Positions 51,289 to 60,043 of a DNA stretch of 64,000 bases are shown here, in pieces. This stretch comes from Ramlibacter sp. Leaf400 (GTDB taxonomy: Bacteria; Pseudomonadota; Gammaproteobacteria; Burkholderiales; Burkholderiaceae_C). Where the stretch lies: the NCBI RefSeq assembly GCF_001424545.1, contig NZ_LMQL01000012.1, positions 439,186 to 503,185 on the forward strand, in the 5' to 3' direction. The position numbers and the translations under genes were made by a program. The notes under the pieces are model-generated. The model was not told where the DNA came from and did not search any database. It saw nothing but the letters and a program-made list of their open reading frames with translations. Positions within the stretch are counted from its first letter, which is position 1, and each line of letters opens with the position of its first letter.

Positions 51289-51919
51289 CGGATTCCTCGG
51301 CCGCTGGTCGCGGCGCAAGCTGGATGCGAAGGACGGGCGGCCCGTGGAGCCGGAGCCGCCTCGTCCCGTCCTCCCGGCCGAGCCGGTGGCGGCGCCGAGG
51401 GCTGCGCCGGCCGAGCCGGCGGAACTGAAGGCCGATGCTGCGCCCGCGGCCCCGGCGCCCGAGCCGCCCCCGACGCTGGAAGACGCCCAGGCGCTCACCA
51501 TCGACTCCGACTTCACCCGATTCGTCCGCGCCGACGTGCCGGCCGACGTGAAGAACGCCGCGGTCAAGAAGCTGTTCTCCGACCCGCACTTCAACGTGAT
51601 GGACGGACTGGACACCTACATCGACGACTACGGCAAGCCCGACCCGATCCCCGAGTCGATGCTCAGGCAACTGGCGGCGAGCCGCTTCCTGGGGCTCTTC
51701 CGTGAAGAAGAGCGCGAGGAGGAGGAGAAGGCCGCGAAAGCTAGGGATGATGCCGAAGGGCAGGGGGCCGATTCCGTGGCACAGTCGCAAGCGCCTGTGG
51801 CCGATCCGGACCCGGCGCCTCCACCAGCAGTACCCCCCGAAGCCCATGCCCACCCTGATCTGCGACTGCAACAAGACGATGCCGCTCGACCCGGCGAAGC
51901 TGGGAGCGGCACTGGGTGA
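51281..51919 (+). CDS. DUF3306-domain protein of the formate dehydrogenase locus
   Basis: A 212-residue protein starting FLGRWSRRKLDAK, with a Pro/Ala/Glu-rich spacer. The conserved core is FTRFVRADVPADVKNAAVKKLFSDPHFNVMDGLDTYIDDY, and an acidic tail follows. No catalytic motif is visible, and the family is known only from its link to formate dehydrogenases. Its last 74 bases overlap the start of the polyferredoxin gene in another frame. Confidence 0.85.
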   Translation: MADGFLGRWSRRKLDAKDGRPVEPEPPRPVLPAEPVAAPRAAPAEPAELKADAAPAAPAPEPPPTLEDAQALTIDSDFTRFVRADVPADVKNAAVKKLFSDPHFNVMDGLDTYIDDYGKPDPIPESMLRQLAASRFLGLFREEEREEEEKAAKARDDAEGQGADSVAQSQAPVADPDPAPPPAVPPEAHAHPDLRLQQDDAARPGEAGSGTG

Positions 51920-53924
51920 GCCCGGTCTGCCGCTGCACAGCAGCCTGTGCCGGCGCGAGGCGGCCTCGTTCCAGCAGGCCATCCAGTCGGGCGAAGAAGT
52001 GGTCGTCGCCTGCACCCAGGAAAAGAGGCTGTTCGCCGAAGTCGGCTCGCAGACCGAGGGCGCCGTATCGCCGGTGCACTTCGTCAACATCCGCGAGACC
52101 GGTGGCTGGAGCCGCGACGCGCGCGAGGCCATGCCCAAGATCGCGGCCCTGCTGGCCGCCGCGCGCCTGCCCGAACCCGAGCCCGTCCCCACCGTCACCT
52201 ACAAGAGCGGCGGCCGCGTCCTGATCATCGGCCCGATGCAGGATGCCGAACGCGCCGCGTCGATGGTGGAAGACGTCCTGGACGTCACCCTGTTCTCCAC
52301 CGGCGGCGCCGGCGCGCAGGAACGCAAGTACCCGGTGGTGTCCGGCCGCATCGATTCGCTCACCGGCTGGCTGGGCGCCTTCCAGTTCGCCTGGACGCCG
52401 ACCAATCCGATCGACCTGGACCTGTGTACGCGCTGCAATGCCTGCGTGGCGGTCTGCCCCGAAGGCGCCATCGGCCTGGACTACCAGATCGACATGGACC
52501 GCTGCAAGGGCCACCGCGCCTGCGTGAAGGTGTGCGAGGCCGCCGGCGCCATCGACTTCCAGCGTGAGGCGCAAGGCCAGACCGACAACTTCGACCTGGT
52601 GCTCGACCTGCGCGAGACCCCGGCCTTCGCGCAGCACGCGCCGCCGCAGGGTTACCTGCGCTGGGACGGCCGCGACCTGCCCACGCTGCTGAAGCTGCGC
52701 GAGCTGGTGGGCGAGTTCGAGAAGCCCAAGTTCTTCGTCTACAAGCAGAAGCTGTGCGCCCACAGCCGCAACGAGAAGATCGGCTGCAATGCCTGCGTGG
52801 AGATCTGCTCGGCCGAGGCGATCAGCAGCGAGCCTTCCCGCCAGCAGATCAAGGTCAATCCCAACCTGTGCGTCGGCTGCGGCGCCTGCACCACCGTCTG
52901 CCCGACCGGCGCCCTCACGTATACGTACCCGCGCGCGGGCGACCAGGGCCTGAAGCTGCGCACGCTGCTGGCGTCCTACCTGCAGGCCGGCGGCCGCGAG
53001 CCCGCGATCCTGTTCCACAGCCAGGAGGCCGGCCAGGCCCTGGTGGAAGACCTGGGCCGCACGGCGCGCCTGGGCCGCGCGCAGGGCGTGCCCGCCAACG
53101 TGATCCCGGTGGCGCTGTGGCACACGGCCAGCACCGGCGTCGACCTGTGGCTGTCCGCCATCGCCTTCGGCGCGCGCCAGGTGGTGGTGCTCACCACCGG
53201 CGAAGAGGCCCCGCAGTACCTGTCGGGCCTCAAGGCCCAGATGGCGGTGGCGCAGGCCATCCTGAGCGGCCTGGGCTATGCCGGCGTGCACTTCGAGCTG
53301 CTGCAGGCGCAGTCGGCCCTCGCGCTGGACCAGGCCCTGCAGTCGCTGCGCGGCACTCGCCAGCAAGGTCCCAAGGAGCCGGCGAAGTTCGCGGTCGCCG
53401 CCGAGAAGCGCGCCACGCTCGAGTTCGCGCTCGAGCACCTGATCGCGCTGGCGCCCGCCCGGCCCGACGCCATCGACCTGCCGCCGCAGGGCTCGCCCTT
53501 CGGCACCATCGCGGTCGACAAGGACCGCTGCACGCTGTGCATGAGCTGCGTGAGCGCCTGTCCGTCCAGCGCGCTGCAGGACAACCCGCTGGCGCCGCAG
53601 CTGCGCTTCATCGAGAAGAACTGCGTGCAGTGCGGCCTTTGCGCCACCACCTGTCCCGAGAACGCGATCACGCTCCAGCCGCGGCTGCTGCTCACGCCGG
53701 AGAGGCGCGAGCCGCGCGTGCTCAACGAAACCAAGCCCTACGGCTGCGTGCGCTGCGGCAAGCCGTTCGGCACGCTCAAGGCGGTGGAGGCGATGCTGGG
53801 CAAGCTGTCCGGCCACGCCATGTTCCAGGGCGCGGCGCTGGAGCGCCTGAAGATGTGTTCCGACTGCCGGGTGATCGACATCTACTCGGCCCAAGACGAA
53901 GCCAAGATCTCCGATGTCCGCTGA
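51846..53924 (+). CDS. Polyferredoxin-type 4Fe-4S protein of the formate dehydrogenase locus
   Basis: A 692-residue cytoplasmic protein with no signal peptide. It opens with PTLICDCNKTMPLD and carries at least six Cys-rich cluster motifs: CTRCNACVAVCPEG, CKGHRACVKVC, CNACVEIC, CVGCGACTTVCPTG, CTLCMSCVSACPSS and CVQCGLCATTCPEN. Late CVRCGK and CSDC pairs follow. Several 4Fe-4S clusters in a row suggest electron transfer between the dehydrogenase system and a cytoplasmic partner, or a role in assembly. The start inside DUF3306 is supported by the conserved N-terminus. It overlaps the TorD gene by 11 bases. Confidence 0.88.
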   Translation: MPTLICDCNKTMPLDPAKLGAALGEPGLPLHSSLCRREAASFQQAIQSGEEVVVACTQEKRLFAEVGSQTEGAVSPVHFVNIRETGGWSRDAREAMPKIAALLAAARLPEPEPVPTVTYKSGGRVLIIGPMQDAERAASMVEDVLDVTLFSTGGAGAQERKYPVVSGRIDSLTGWLGAFQFAWTPTNPIDLDLCTRCNACVAVCPEGAIGLDYQIDMDRCKGHRACVKVCEAAGAIDFQREAQGQTDNFDLVLDLRETPAFAQHAPPQGYLRWDGRDLPTLLKLRELVGEFEKPKFFVYKQKLCAHSRNEKIGCNACVEICSAEAISSEPSRQQIKVNPNLCVGCGACTTVCPTGALTYTYPRAGDQGLKLRTLLASYLQAGGREPAILFHSQEAGQALVEDLGRTARLGRAQGVPANVIPVALWHTASTGVDLWLSAIAFGARQVVVLTTGEEAPQYLSGLKAQMAVAQAILSGLGYAGVHFELLQAQSALALDQALQSLRGTRQQGPKEPAKFAVAAEKRATLEFALEHLIALAPARPDAIDLPPQGSPFGTIAVDKDRCTLCMSCVSACPSSALQDNPLAPQLRFIEKNCVQCGLCATTCPENAITLQPRLLLTPERREPRVLNETKPYGCVRCGKPFGTLKAVEAMLGKLSGHAMFQGAALERLKMCSDCRVIDIYSAQDEAKISDVR

Positions 53925-54534
53925 CTTGCTGCCGGCCAGCTCCGCGCTGGATGAGGAAACCGCCCGGGCCGAGATCTACGGCCTTCTCGCACAGCTCTAC
54001 TACGCGGCGCCGCCGCCGGAGCTGCTGGCCGCGCTGCGGGTGGCGGTGACCGAGGCGCCCGCGCCCGGCGGCTTCCTGGAGGAGCCGTGGCGCGAGCTGG
54101 TGGGCGCGGCGCGCGCGCAGTCCGATGCGCAGGTCGCTTCGGAGTACGACGCGCTTTTTGGCGGCGTCGGCAAGCCCGACGTCTACCTGTTCGGATCGCA
54201 CTACCTCAGCGGCTTCCTCAACGAGAGGCCGCTGGCGCAGTTGCGTGACGACCTGATCGAGCTGGGCCTGACGCGCGACGAGGCCATGGCGGACACCGAA
54301 GACCACATCGCCTACCTGTGCGAGGTGATGCGCTACCTGATCGCCGGCGACGACGTCGCGGTGGCCAACCTCACCCGGCAGCGCGAGTTCTTCAGCCGCC
54401 ACCTGCAGCCCTGGGCGGCTGCGATGTCCGAGGCCATCACCGGTCATCCCGACGCGCGCTTCTACCGCGCGCTGGCGCACTTCACGCAGGCCTTCTTCAG
54501 CGTGGAGCAGCAGGGGTTCGACCTCCTCCCGTGA
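53914..54534 (+). CDS. TorD/DmsD-type molybdoenzyme chaperone
   Basis: A 206-residue all-helical protein. ARAEIYGLLAQLYYAAPPPELL, the signature EYDALFGG and the C-terminal ARFYRALAHFTQAFFSVE fit the TorD family. Such chaperones bind the Tat signal peptide and the apo form of a molybdoenzyme until the cofactor is inserted. The target here is surely the FdhA subunit encoded downstream. The gene starts within the end of the polyferredoxin gene. Confidence 0.9.
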   Translation: MSADLLPASSALDEETARAEIYGLLAQLYYAAPPPELLAALRVAVTEAPAPGGFLEEPWRELVGAARAQSDAQVASEYDALFGGVGKPDVYLFGSHYLSGFLNERPLAQLRDDLIELGLTRDEAMADTEDHIAYLCEVMRYLIAGDDVAVANLTRQREFFSRHLQPWAAAMSEAITGHPDARFYRALAHFTQAFFSVEQQGFDLLP

Positions 54535-54545
54535 GTGGCGCGCGA

Positions 54546-54565
54546 CATTGGGGTTTTTCCCAATG
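54546..54565. terminator. Small hairpin after the TorD gene
   Basis: CATTGGG-GTTTTT-CCCAATG is a perfect 7-base stem just past the chaperone stop. There is no T-run after it, so it may be a processing or RNA-stability element rather than a full terminator. Confidence 0.4.
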
Positions 54566-54678
54566 GAACGCTTGGACAGCAAGGCCTGGTGCGGCGTACG
54601 CTGCACCTGCACGAGCAAACCTTTCGGTTGAGGCATTTCCCCTGTCCCCCTTGCCTCCGCGATTGGATATGCTCCGCC

Positions 54679-54707
54679 GTGCATAAGCATGCCAACATGA
54701 CATGCAC
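54679..54707. promoter_or_regulatory. Imperfect palindrome upstream of the dehydrogenase structural genes
   Basis: GTGCAT-AAG-CATG-CCAA-CATG-AC-ATGCAC is a two-step dyad symmetric about position 54693. It lies 18 bases before the small Tat gene in the only sizable gap of the locus. That is where a promoter and operator for the structural genes would sit. Confidence 0.45.
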
Positions 54708-54724
54708 AGTCCAAGGAGACAGCA

Positions 54725-54934
54725 ATGAGCCAGTCCCAGAGCAAGCTATCCCGCAGGACCCTGTTCGGCGCGGCCGCCACCACCGGCGCCGTGGCCGCGG
54801 TCGCCAGCCTGCTGCCCTCGCAGCCGGCCGAGCCCGAAGCGGTGACCGAGAAGCGTCCGGAGCCCCCCACCCGTGGCGGCGGCTACCAGCTCTCCGAGCA
54901 CGTCAAGCAGTACTACCAGACCACCCGCGTTTAA
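54725..54934 (+). CDS. Small Tat-targeted protein of formate dehydrogenase loci
   Basis: A 69-residue protein with a twin-arginine signal (LSRRTLFGAAATTGAVAAVAS) followed by a short tail ending in GGGYQLSEHVKQYYQTTR. This matches the formate dehydrogenase region TAT target family (TIGR02811). The tail is too short to fold alone, so it probably binds the FdhA or FdhB subunit. AAGGAG precedes the ATG. Confidence 0.9.
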   Translation: MSQSQSKLSRRTLFGAAATTGAVAAVASLLPSQPAEPEAVTEKRPEPPTRGGGYQLSEHVKQYYQTTRV

Positions 54935-54956
54935 CCCGTCCTCCGGGAGCCTTTCC

Positions 54957-57944
54957 ATGTTGCTGACCAAGAAGCAGGGTGCCGCCCAGGGCGGCGCGCG
55001 CGCGCTCGGCGAATCGCGTTCGCCTTTCATCCACAGCCTCCAGCGCGGCCTTTCGCACGCGCTGCCCACCATGGACCGCCGCGCCTTCCTGCGCCGCTCG
55101 GGCCTGGGCGTGGGCGTGGGCATCGCCGCGGGCAGTCTGACGCTGGTGAAGAAAGCCCGTGCGGCCTCGGCCAACGGGCCGGCCGTGGGCGCCGGCAAGA
55201 TCGAGGTCAAGCGCACGGTCTGCACCCACTGCTCGGTGGGTTGCGCGATCGACGCCGTGGTCGAGAACGGCGTCTGGGTCCGCCAGGAGCCGGTGTTCGA
55301 CTCGCCGATCAACCTGGGCGCGCACTGCGCCAAGGGCGCGGCCATCCGCGAACACGGCCACGGCGAGTTCCGCCTGCGCTACCCGATGAAGCTGGTGGAC
55401 GGCAAGTACACCCGCATCGGCTGGGACCAGGCGCTCAACGAGATCAGCGCCAAGCTGATGGAACTGCGCAAGGCCAGCGGCCCCGAGGCGGTGTACTGGA
55501 TCGGCTCGTCCAAGCACAGCAACGAGCAGGCCTACCTGATGCGCAAGTTCGTGAGCCTCTGGGGCAGCAACAACTGCGACCACCAGGCCCGCATCTGCCA
55601 CTCCACCACCGTGTCCGGCGTCGCCAACACGTGGGGCTATGGCGCGATGACGAACTCGTACAACGACATGCAGAACAGCAAGTGCGCGTTGTACATCGGC
55701 TCCAACGCCGCCGAGGCGCACCCGGTCTCCATGCTGCACATGCTGCACGCCAAGGAGACCGGCACCAAGATGATCGTGGTCGATCCGCGCTTCACCCGCA
55801 CCGCGGCCAAGGCCGACGAGTACGTGCGCATCCGCTCCGGCTCCGACATCCCCTTCCTGTTCGGCCTCTTGCACCACATCTTCAAGAACGGCTGGGAAGA
55901 CAAGAAGTACATCAACGACCGCGTCTACGGCATGGACAAGGTCCGCGAGGAAGTGCTGGCCAAGTGGACGCCCGACAAGGTCGAGGAAGCCTGCGGCGTG
56001 CCCGAGGCCCAGATGGCCAAGGTCGCCGAGATGATGGCCAAGAACCGGCCTTCCACGCTGGTGTGGTGCATGGGCCAGACCCAGCACTCGATCGGCAACG
56101 CGATGGTGCGCGCCTCCTGCCTGGTGCAGCTGGCGCTGGGCAACGTGGGGGTTTCCGGCGGCGGCGCCAACATCTTCCGCGGCCATGACAACGTGCAGGG
56201 CGCCACCGACATCGGCCCGAACCCGGATTCGCTGCCCGGCTACTACGGCATCGCCGAAGGCGCCTGGCGCCACTACGCCAAGGTCTGGGGCGTCGACTAC
56301 GACTGGATCAAGGCGCGCTTCGCCAGCCCGGCCATGATGACCAAGCCCGGCATCACGGTGTCGCGCTGGATCGATGGCGTGCTGGAGAAGAACGAGGTCA
56401 TCGACCAGGACCCGAACCTTCGCGCGGTCATCTACTGGGGCCACGCGCCGAACTCGCAGACCCGTGGCGCCGAGATGAAGAAGGCCATGGACATGCTGGA
56501 CCTGCTGGTCGTGGTGGACCCGTACCCGTCCGCCACCGCCGCGATGGCCGCGATGCCCGGCGATCCCAAGGACCTCAATCCGAACCGCGCCGTGTACCTG
56601 CTGCCGGCGGCCACGCAGTTCGAGACCAGCGGCTCCTGCACCGCGTCCAACCGGTCGCTGCAGTGGCGCGAGAAGGTGATCGAGCCGCTGTGGGAGAGCC
56701 GCAGCGACCACATGATCATGTACCAGTTCGCCGAGAAGCTCGGCTTCGGCAAGGAACTGGTCAAGAACTACAAGATGCAGAAGGTCAAGGGGATGGACGA
56801 ACCCCTGCCCGAGGACATCCTGCGCGAGGTCAACCAGTCCAACTGGACCATCGGCTACACCGGCCAGAGCCCCGAGCGGCTCAAGGCCCACATGAAGCTG
56901 ATGCAGCACTTCGACGTCAAGACGCTCAAGGCCAAGACCAGCGTCAAGGACCCGGCCACCGGCTACGACATCGAGGGCGACTACTTCGGCCTGCCGTGGC
57001 CCTGCTTCGGCACCCCGGAACTCAAGCACCCGGGCAGCCCGAACCTGTACGACACCAGCAAGCACGTGATGGAAGGCGGTGGCAACTTCCGCGCCAACTT
57101 CGGCGTGGAGCGCGACGGCGTCAACCTGCTGGCCGAGGACGGTTCGCACTCGGTGGGCAGCGACATCACCACCGGCTACCCGGAGATCGACCACGTCCTG
57201 GTCAAGAAGCTGGGCTGGTGGGATGAACTCACGCCGACCGAGAAGGCCGCGGCCGAAGGCAAGAACTGGAAGACCGACCTGTCGGGCGGCCTGATCCGGA
57301 TCGCCATGAAGAACCACGGCGTCCATCCCTTCGGCAACGCCAAGGCGCGCGCGGTGGTCTGGAACTTCCCGGATCCGATCCCGCAGCACCGCGAGCCGAT
57401 CTACAGCACGCGGCCCGACCTGGTGGCCAAGTACCCGTCGCACGACGACAAGAAGGCCTTCTGGCGCCTGCCCACGCTGTACAAGACGCTGCAGCAGAAG
57501 AACGTCCAGGACAAGGTGCACGAGAAGTTCCCGCTGATCCTCACCTCCGGCCGGCTGGTCGAGTACGAGGGCGGCGGCGAGGAAACCCGTTCCAACCCCT
57601 GGCTGGCCGAACTGCAGCAGGAAGCCTTCGTCGAGATCAACCCGAAGGCGGCCGCGGCCCGCAACATCCGCAACGGCGACCGTGTGTGGCTGCTCAGCCC
57701 CACGGGCGCACGGCTGAACGTGCAGGCGCTGGTCACCGAACGCGTGGGCCCGGACACGTGCTGGATGCCTTTCCACTTCTCGGGTCGCTGGCAGGGGGCC
57801 GACATGCTCCCCTACTACCCGAACGGCGCCGCGCCGGTCGTGCGGGGCGAGGCGGTCAACACCGCCACGACCTACGGCTACGACAGCGTCACGATGATGC
57901 AAGAGACCAAGACCACGATCTGCCAGATCGAGCGGGCTGCCTGA
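54957..57944 (+). CDS. Formate dehydrogenase catalytic (alpha) subunit
   Basis: A 995-residue periplasmic molybdenum/tungsten bis-MGD enzyme that oxidises formate to CO2. A long N-region precedes the Tat motif DRRAFLRRSG at 40-49; an ATG at 55071 would give a shorter canonical signal. One 4Fe-4S site is CTHCSVGC (from Cys89) with a later Cys in GAHCAKG. DHQARICHS has Cys214-His215 where FdnG has Sec-His, so this is a Cys-type enzyme. GMGQTQHS (as CMGQTQHSIGNAM) and the C-terminal MGD domain are intact. GGGAG precedes the ATG. Confidence 0.93.
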   Translation: MLLTKKQGAAQGGARALGESRSPFIHSLQRGLSHALPTMDRRAFLRRSGLGVGVGIAAGSLTLVKKARAASANGPAVGAGKIEVKRTVCTHCSVGCAIDAVVENGVWVRQEPVFDSPINLGAHCAKGAAIREHGHGEFRLRYPMKLVDGKYTRIGWDQALNEISAKLMELRKASGPEAVYWIGSSKHSNEQAYLMRKFVSLWGSNNCDHQARICHSTTVSGVANTWGYGAMTNSYNDMQNSKCALYIGSNAAEAHPVSMLHMLHAKETGTKMIVVDPRFTRTAAKADEYVRIRSGSDIPFLFGLLHHIFKNGWEDKKYINDRVYGMDKVREEVLAKWTPDKVEEACGVPEAQMAKVAEMMAKNRPSTLVWCMGQTQHSIGNAMVRASCLVQLALGNVGVSGGGANIFRGHDNVQGATDIGPNPDSLPGYYGIAEGAWRHYAKVWGVDYDWIKARFASPAMMTKPGITVSRWIDGVLEKNEVIDQDPNLRAVIYWGHAPNSQTRGAEMKKAMDMLDLLVVVDPYPSATAAMAAMPGDPKDLNPNRAVYLLPAATQFETSGSCTASNRSLQWREKVIEPLWESRSDHMIMYQFAEKLGFGKELVKNYKMQKVKGMDEPLPEDILREVNQSNWTIGYTGQSPERLKAHMKLMQHFDVKTLKAKTSVKDPATGYDIEGDYFGLPWPCFGTPELKHPGSPNLYDTSKHVMEGGGNFRANFGVERDGVNLLAEDGSHSVGSDITTGYPEIDHVLVKKLGWWDELTPTEKAAAEGKNWKTDLSGGLIRIAMKNHGVHPFGNAKARAVVWNFPDPIPQHREPIYSTRPDLVAKYPSHDDKKAFWRLPTLYKTLQQKNVQDKVHEKFPLILTSGRLVEYEGGGEETRSNPWLAELQQEAFVEINPKAAAARNIRNGDRVWLLSPTGARLNVQALVTERVGPDTCWMPFHFSGRWQGADMLPYYPNGAAPVVRGEAVNTATTYGYDSVTMMQETKTTICQIERAA

Positions 57945-57954
57945 GGAGACGACC

Positions 57955-58572
57955 ATGGCAAGAATGAAGTTCATCTGCGACTCGGAGCGCTGCATCGAGT
58001 GCAACGGCTGCGTCACCGCGTGCAAGAACGAGCATGAGGTGCCCTGGGGCGTCAACCGCCGCCGGGTGGTGACGCTGAACGACGGCGTGCCCGGCGAGCG
58101 CTCGGTGTCGGTGGCGTGCATGCACTGCTCCGACGCGCCCTGCATGGCGGTCTGCCCCGTCAACTGCTTCTACCGCACCGAAGAGGGCGTGGTGCTGCAC
58201 GACAAGGACACCTGCATCGGCTGCGGCTACTGCAGCTATGCCTGCCCGTTCGGCGCGCCGCAGTTCCCGGCGGCCGGCACCTTCGGCGTGCGCGGCAAGA
58301 TGGACAAGTGCACCTTCTGCGCCGGCGGCCCGGAGGAGCATGGTTCCCAGGCCGAGTTCGAGAAGTACGGTCGCAACCGCCTGGCCGAAGGCAAGCTGCC
58401 GGCCTGCGCCGAGATGTGCTCCACCAAGGCCCTGCTCGCCGGCGACGGCGACGTGGTGGCCGACATCTTCCGCAACCGCGTGCTCAAGCGCGGCAAGGGC
58501 GCCGAAGTCTGGGGCTGGGGCACCGCCTACGGTTCGCGCCAGGGCGGCCAACCGCAAGGACAGAAATCGTGA
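57955..58572 (+). CDS. Formate dehydrogenase iron-sulfur (beta) subunit
   Basis: A 205-residue ferredoxin-like subunit that wires FdhA to the membrane cytochrome. Four cluster motifs are seen: CIECNGCVTAC, CMHCSDAPCMAVCP, CIGCGYCSYACP and CTFC paired with CAEMC. It has no Tat signal, so it would be exported with FdhA as a complex. Compared with FdnH it is short and lacks the C-terminal membrane helix, as in FDH-3-type subunits. It follows FdhA after 10 bases. Confidence 0.93.
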   Translation: MARMKFICDSERCIECNGCVTACKNEHEVPWGVNRRRVVTLNDGVPGERSVSVACMHCSDAPCMAVCPVNCFYRTEEGVVLHDKDTCIGCGYCSYACPFGAPQFPAAGTFGVRGKMDKCTFCAGGPEEHGSQAEFEKYGRNRLAEGKLPACAEMCSTKALLAGDGDVVADIFRNRVLKRGKGAEVWGWGTAYGSRQGGQPQGQKS

Positions 58573-58796
58573 TGCGCGCGCTCCTCACCCTCGCCGCCGT
58601 GCTGGGCCTCGCCGCTTGCGGCGAGGATCCCCAGGTCGCCAACCGTGTGAAGCAGGACGCCGCTTCGTTCCAGGGCACCGGCAAGGCCGCGCCCTACATG
58701 GCCAACGGCTGGAAGGCCGGCGACCGCACCAGCTGGGAGCAGCAGCTCAAGACCCGTACCCAACAGGGGCAGAACGACTATGCCAAGGTCAACTGA
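58572..58796 (+). CDS. Small lipoprotein inside the formate dehydrogenase operon
   Basis: A 74-residue lipoprotein. Its signal peptide MRALLTLAAVLGLAAC ends in a lipobox, and the mature part (EDPQVANRVKQDAASFQGTGKAAPYMANGWKAGDRTSW) is hydrophilic. The first base overlaps the beta-subunit stop and its end overlaps the cytochrome b gene by 17 bases, so it is tightly built into the operon. I know no function. Position suggests a periplasmic accessory of the complex. Confidence 0.75.
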   Translation: MRALLTLAAVLGLAACGEDPQVANRVKQDAASFQGTGKAAPYMANGWKAGDRTSWEQQLKTRTQQGQNDYAKVN

Positions 58797-60027
58797 GCTG
58801 CTGGCGTCGGCGCTGATCGCGCTGGCCGCGTTCTCGGCAGCTCCCGCGGCGTTGGCGCAAGCGCCGGCGCAGCAGGGCCAGAGCGCGTCGTCGCAACCGT
58901 CCAAGGCCATCGACGATCCCGCACCGGGCCAGTCGCCCGGCGGCATCCAGGGCCAGAACATCTTCGACGTCAAGCCCGAGGTCAAGCGGGACGCGTCGAA
59001 CGATCCGGGCTACATGGACCAGACCAACGGCCAGCGCAATGCGGTGCAGCCGGGCAACAACTCGCCGATGTGGCGTGACGTGCAGCGCGGCATGGCGGGC
59101 TACTCCAGCCTGCCCCGCAGCCAGGCGCCGGAAGCCGGCGTGCTGATCCAGGCGCCGGTGCAGTACCCCGGCTCGCGCCTCACCACCGCCGGCGAAGCCT
59201 GGCGGCAGGTGCGCAACAACTGGATCATTCCGTACGGCGGCGCGCTGGTGGTGATCACCATCGTCGCCCTGCTGATCTTCTGGTTCACGCGCGGCATGAT
59301 CGGCCACAACGAAGCCGTCGGCGGCGGCGGCCGGCGCATCGAGCGTTTCACGCCTTTCGAGCGAGCGGCGCACTGGACGAACGCCATCGCGTTCGTGGTG
59401 CTCGGCCTCTCGGGCATCGTGATGGCGTTCGGCAAGTTCTTTCTCTTGCCCATCATGGGTGGCACGCTGTTCGGGTACTTCACCTACCTGCTGAAAAACC
59501 TGCACAACTTCTTCGGTCCCCTGTTCGCGGTGTCGCTGCTGATCGTGATCATCACGTTCATCAAGGACGAATTCCCGCGCAAGGGCGACCTGGCCTGGCT
59601 GGCGAAGTTCGGCGGCGTGTTCAGCAAGTCCGGCGAGGAGCCGCCGACGCACCGGTTCAACGCCGGCGAGAAGGTGGTGTTCTGGGCCGCCGTGGTCGTG
59701 CTCGGTCTGGTCGTCGTGGGCTCCGGGCTGGTGCTCGACAAGCTGGTCCCGTCGATCGACTACGTGCGCAGCACCATGCAGCAGGCGCACATGATCCACG
59801 CCGTGGCCGCAGTGTTGATGGTCTGCCTGATCGGCTTCCATATCTACCTGGGAACGCTCGGTGTCCGCGGCGCCTACGGCGCCATGCGCCATGGCTACGT
59901 GGACGAGGCGTGGGCGCGCGAGCACCACGGCTACTGGCTCGACGACATCGAGGCCGGCAAGATCCCCGCGCAGCGCAGCACGCCCCCAGGCACGCCGCTT
60001 CCCGGCGAGCCGGTCCGCACCGTCTAA
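58780..60027 (+). CDS. Formate dehydrogenase cytochrome b (gamma) subunit
   Basis: A 415-residue membrane subunit that passes electrons from FdhB to quinone. A signal peptide ends near residue 27, followed by a periplasmic, Gln/Pro-rich extension of about 110 residues that FdnI lacks. Four or five transmembrane helices follow, with likely haem His in AAHWTNAIAF, NLHNFFGP, AHMIHAVAAV and IGFHIYLG. The C-terminus (EEAWAREHHGYWLDD-like) faces the cytoplasm. ATG at 58780 lies inside the lipoprotein gene. Confidence 0.9.
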   Translation: MPRSTELLASALIALAAFSAAPAALAQAPAQQGQSASSQPSKAIDDPAPGQSPGGIQGQNIFDVKPEVKRDASNDPGYMDQTNGQRNAVQPGNNSPMWRDVQRGMAGYSSLPRSQAPEAGVLIQAPVQYPGSRLTTAGEAWRQVRNNWIIPYGGALVVITIVALLIFWFTRGMIGHNEAVGGGGRRIERFTPFERAAHWTNAIAFVVLGLSGIVMAFGKFFLLPIMGGTLFGYFTYLLKNLHNFFGPLFAVSLLIVIITFIKDEFPRKGDLAWLAKFGGVFSKSGEEPPTHRFNAGEKVVFWAAVVVLGLVVVGSGLVLDKLVPSIDYVRSTMQQAHMIHAVAAVLMVCLIGFHIYLGTLGVRGAYGAMRHGYVDEAWAREHHGYWLDDIEAGKIPAQRSTPPGTPLPGEPVRTV

Positions 60028-60043
60028 AGAGGCCAGAAGACCC

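Noticed and set aside
54903..58163. A 1086-codon minus-strand frame opposite the formate dehydrogenase genes
   Set aside because: It is a shadow of FdhA and FdhB, which carry cluster and cofactor motifs. Its composition is low-complexity His/Val/Arg.
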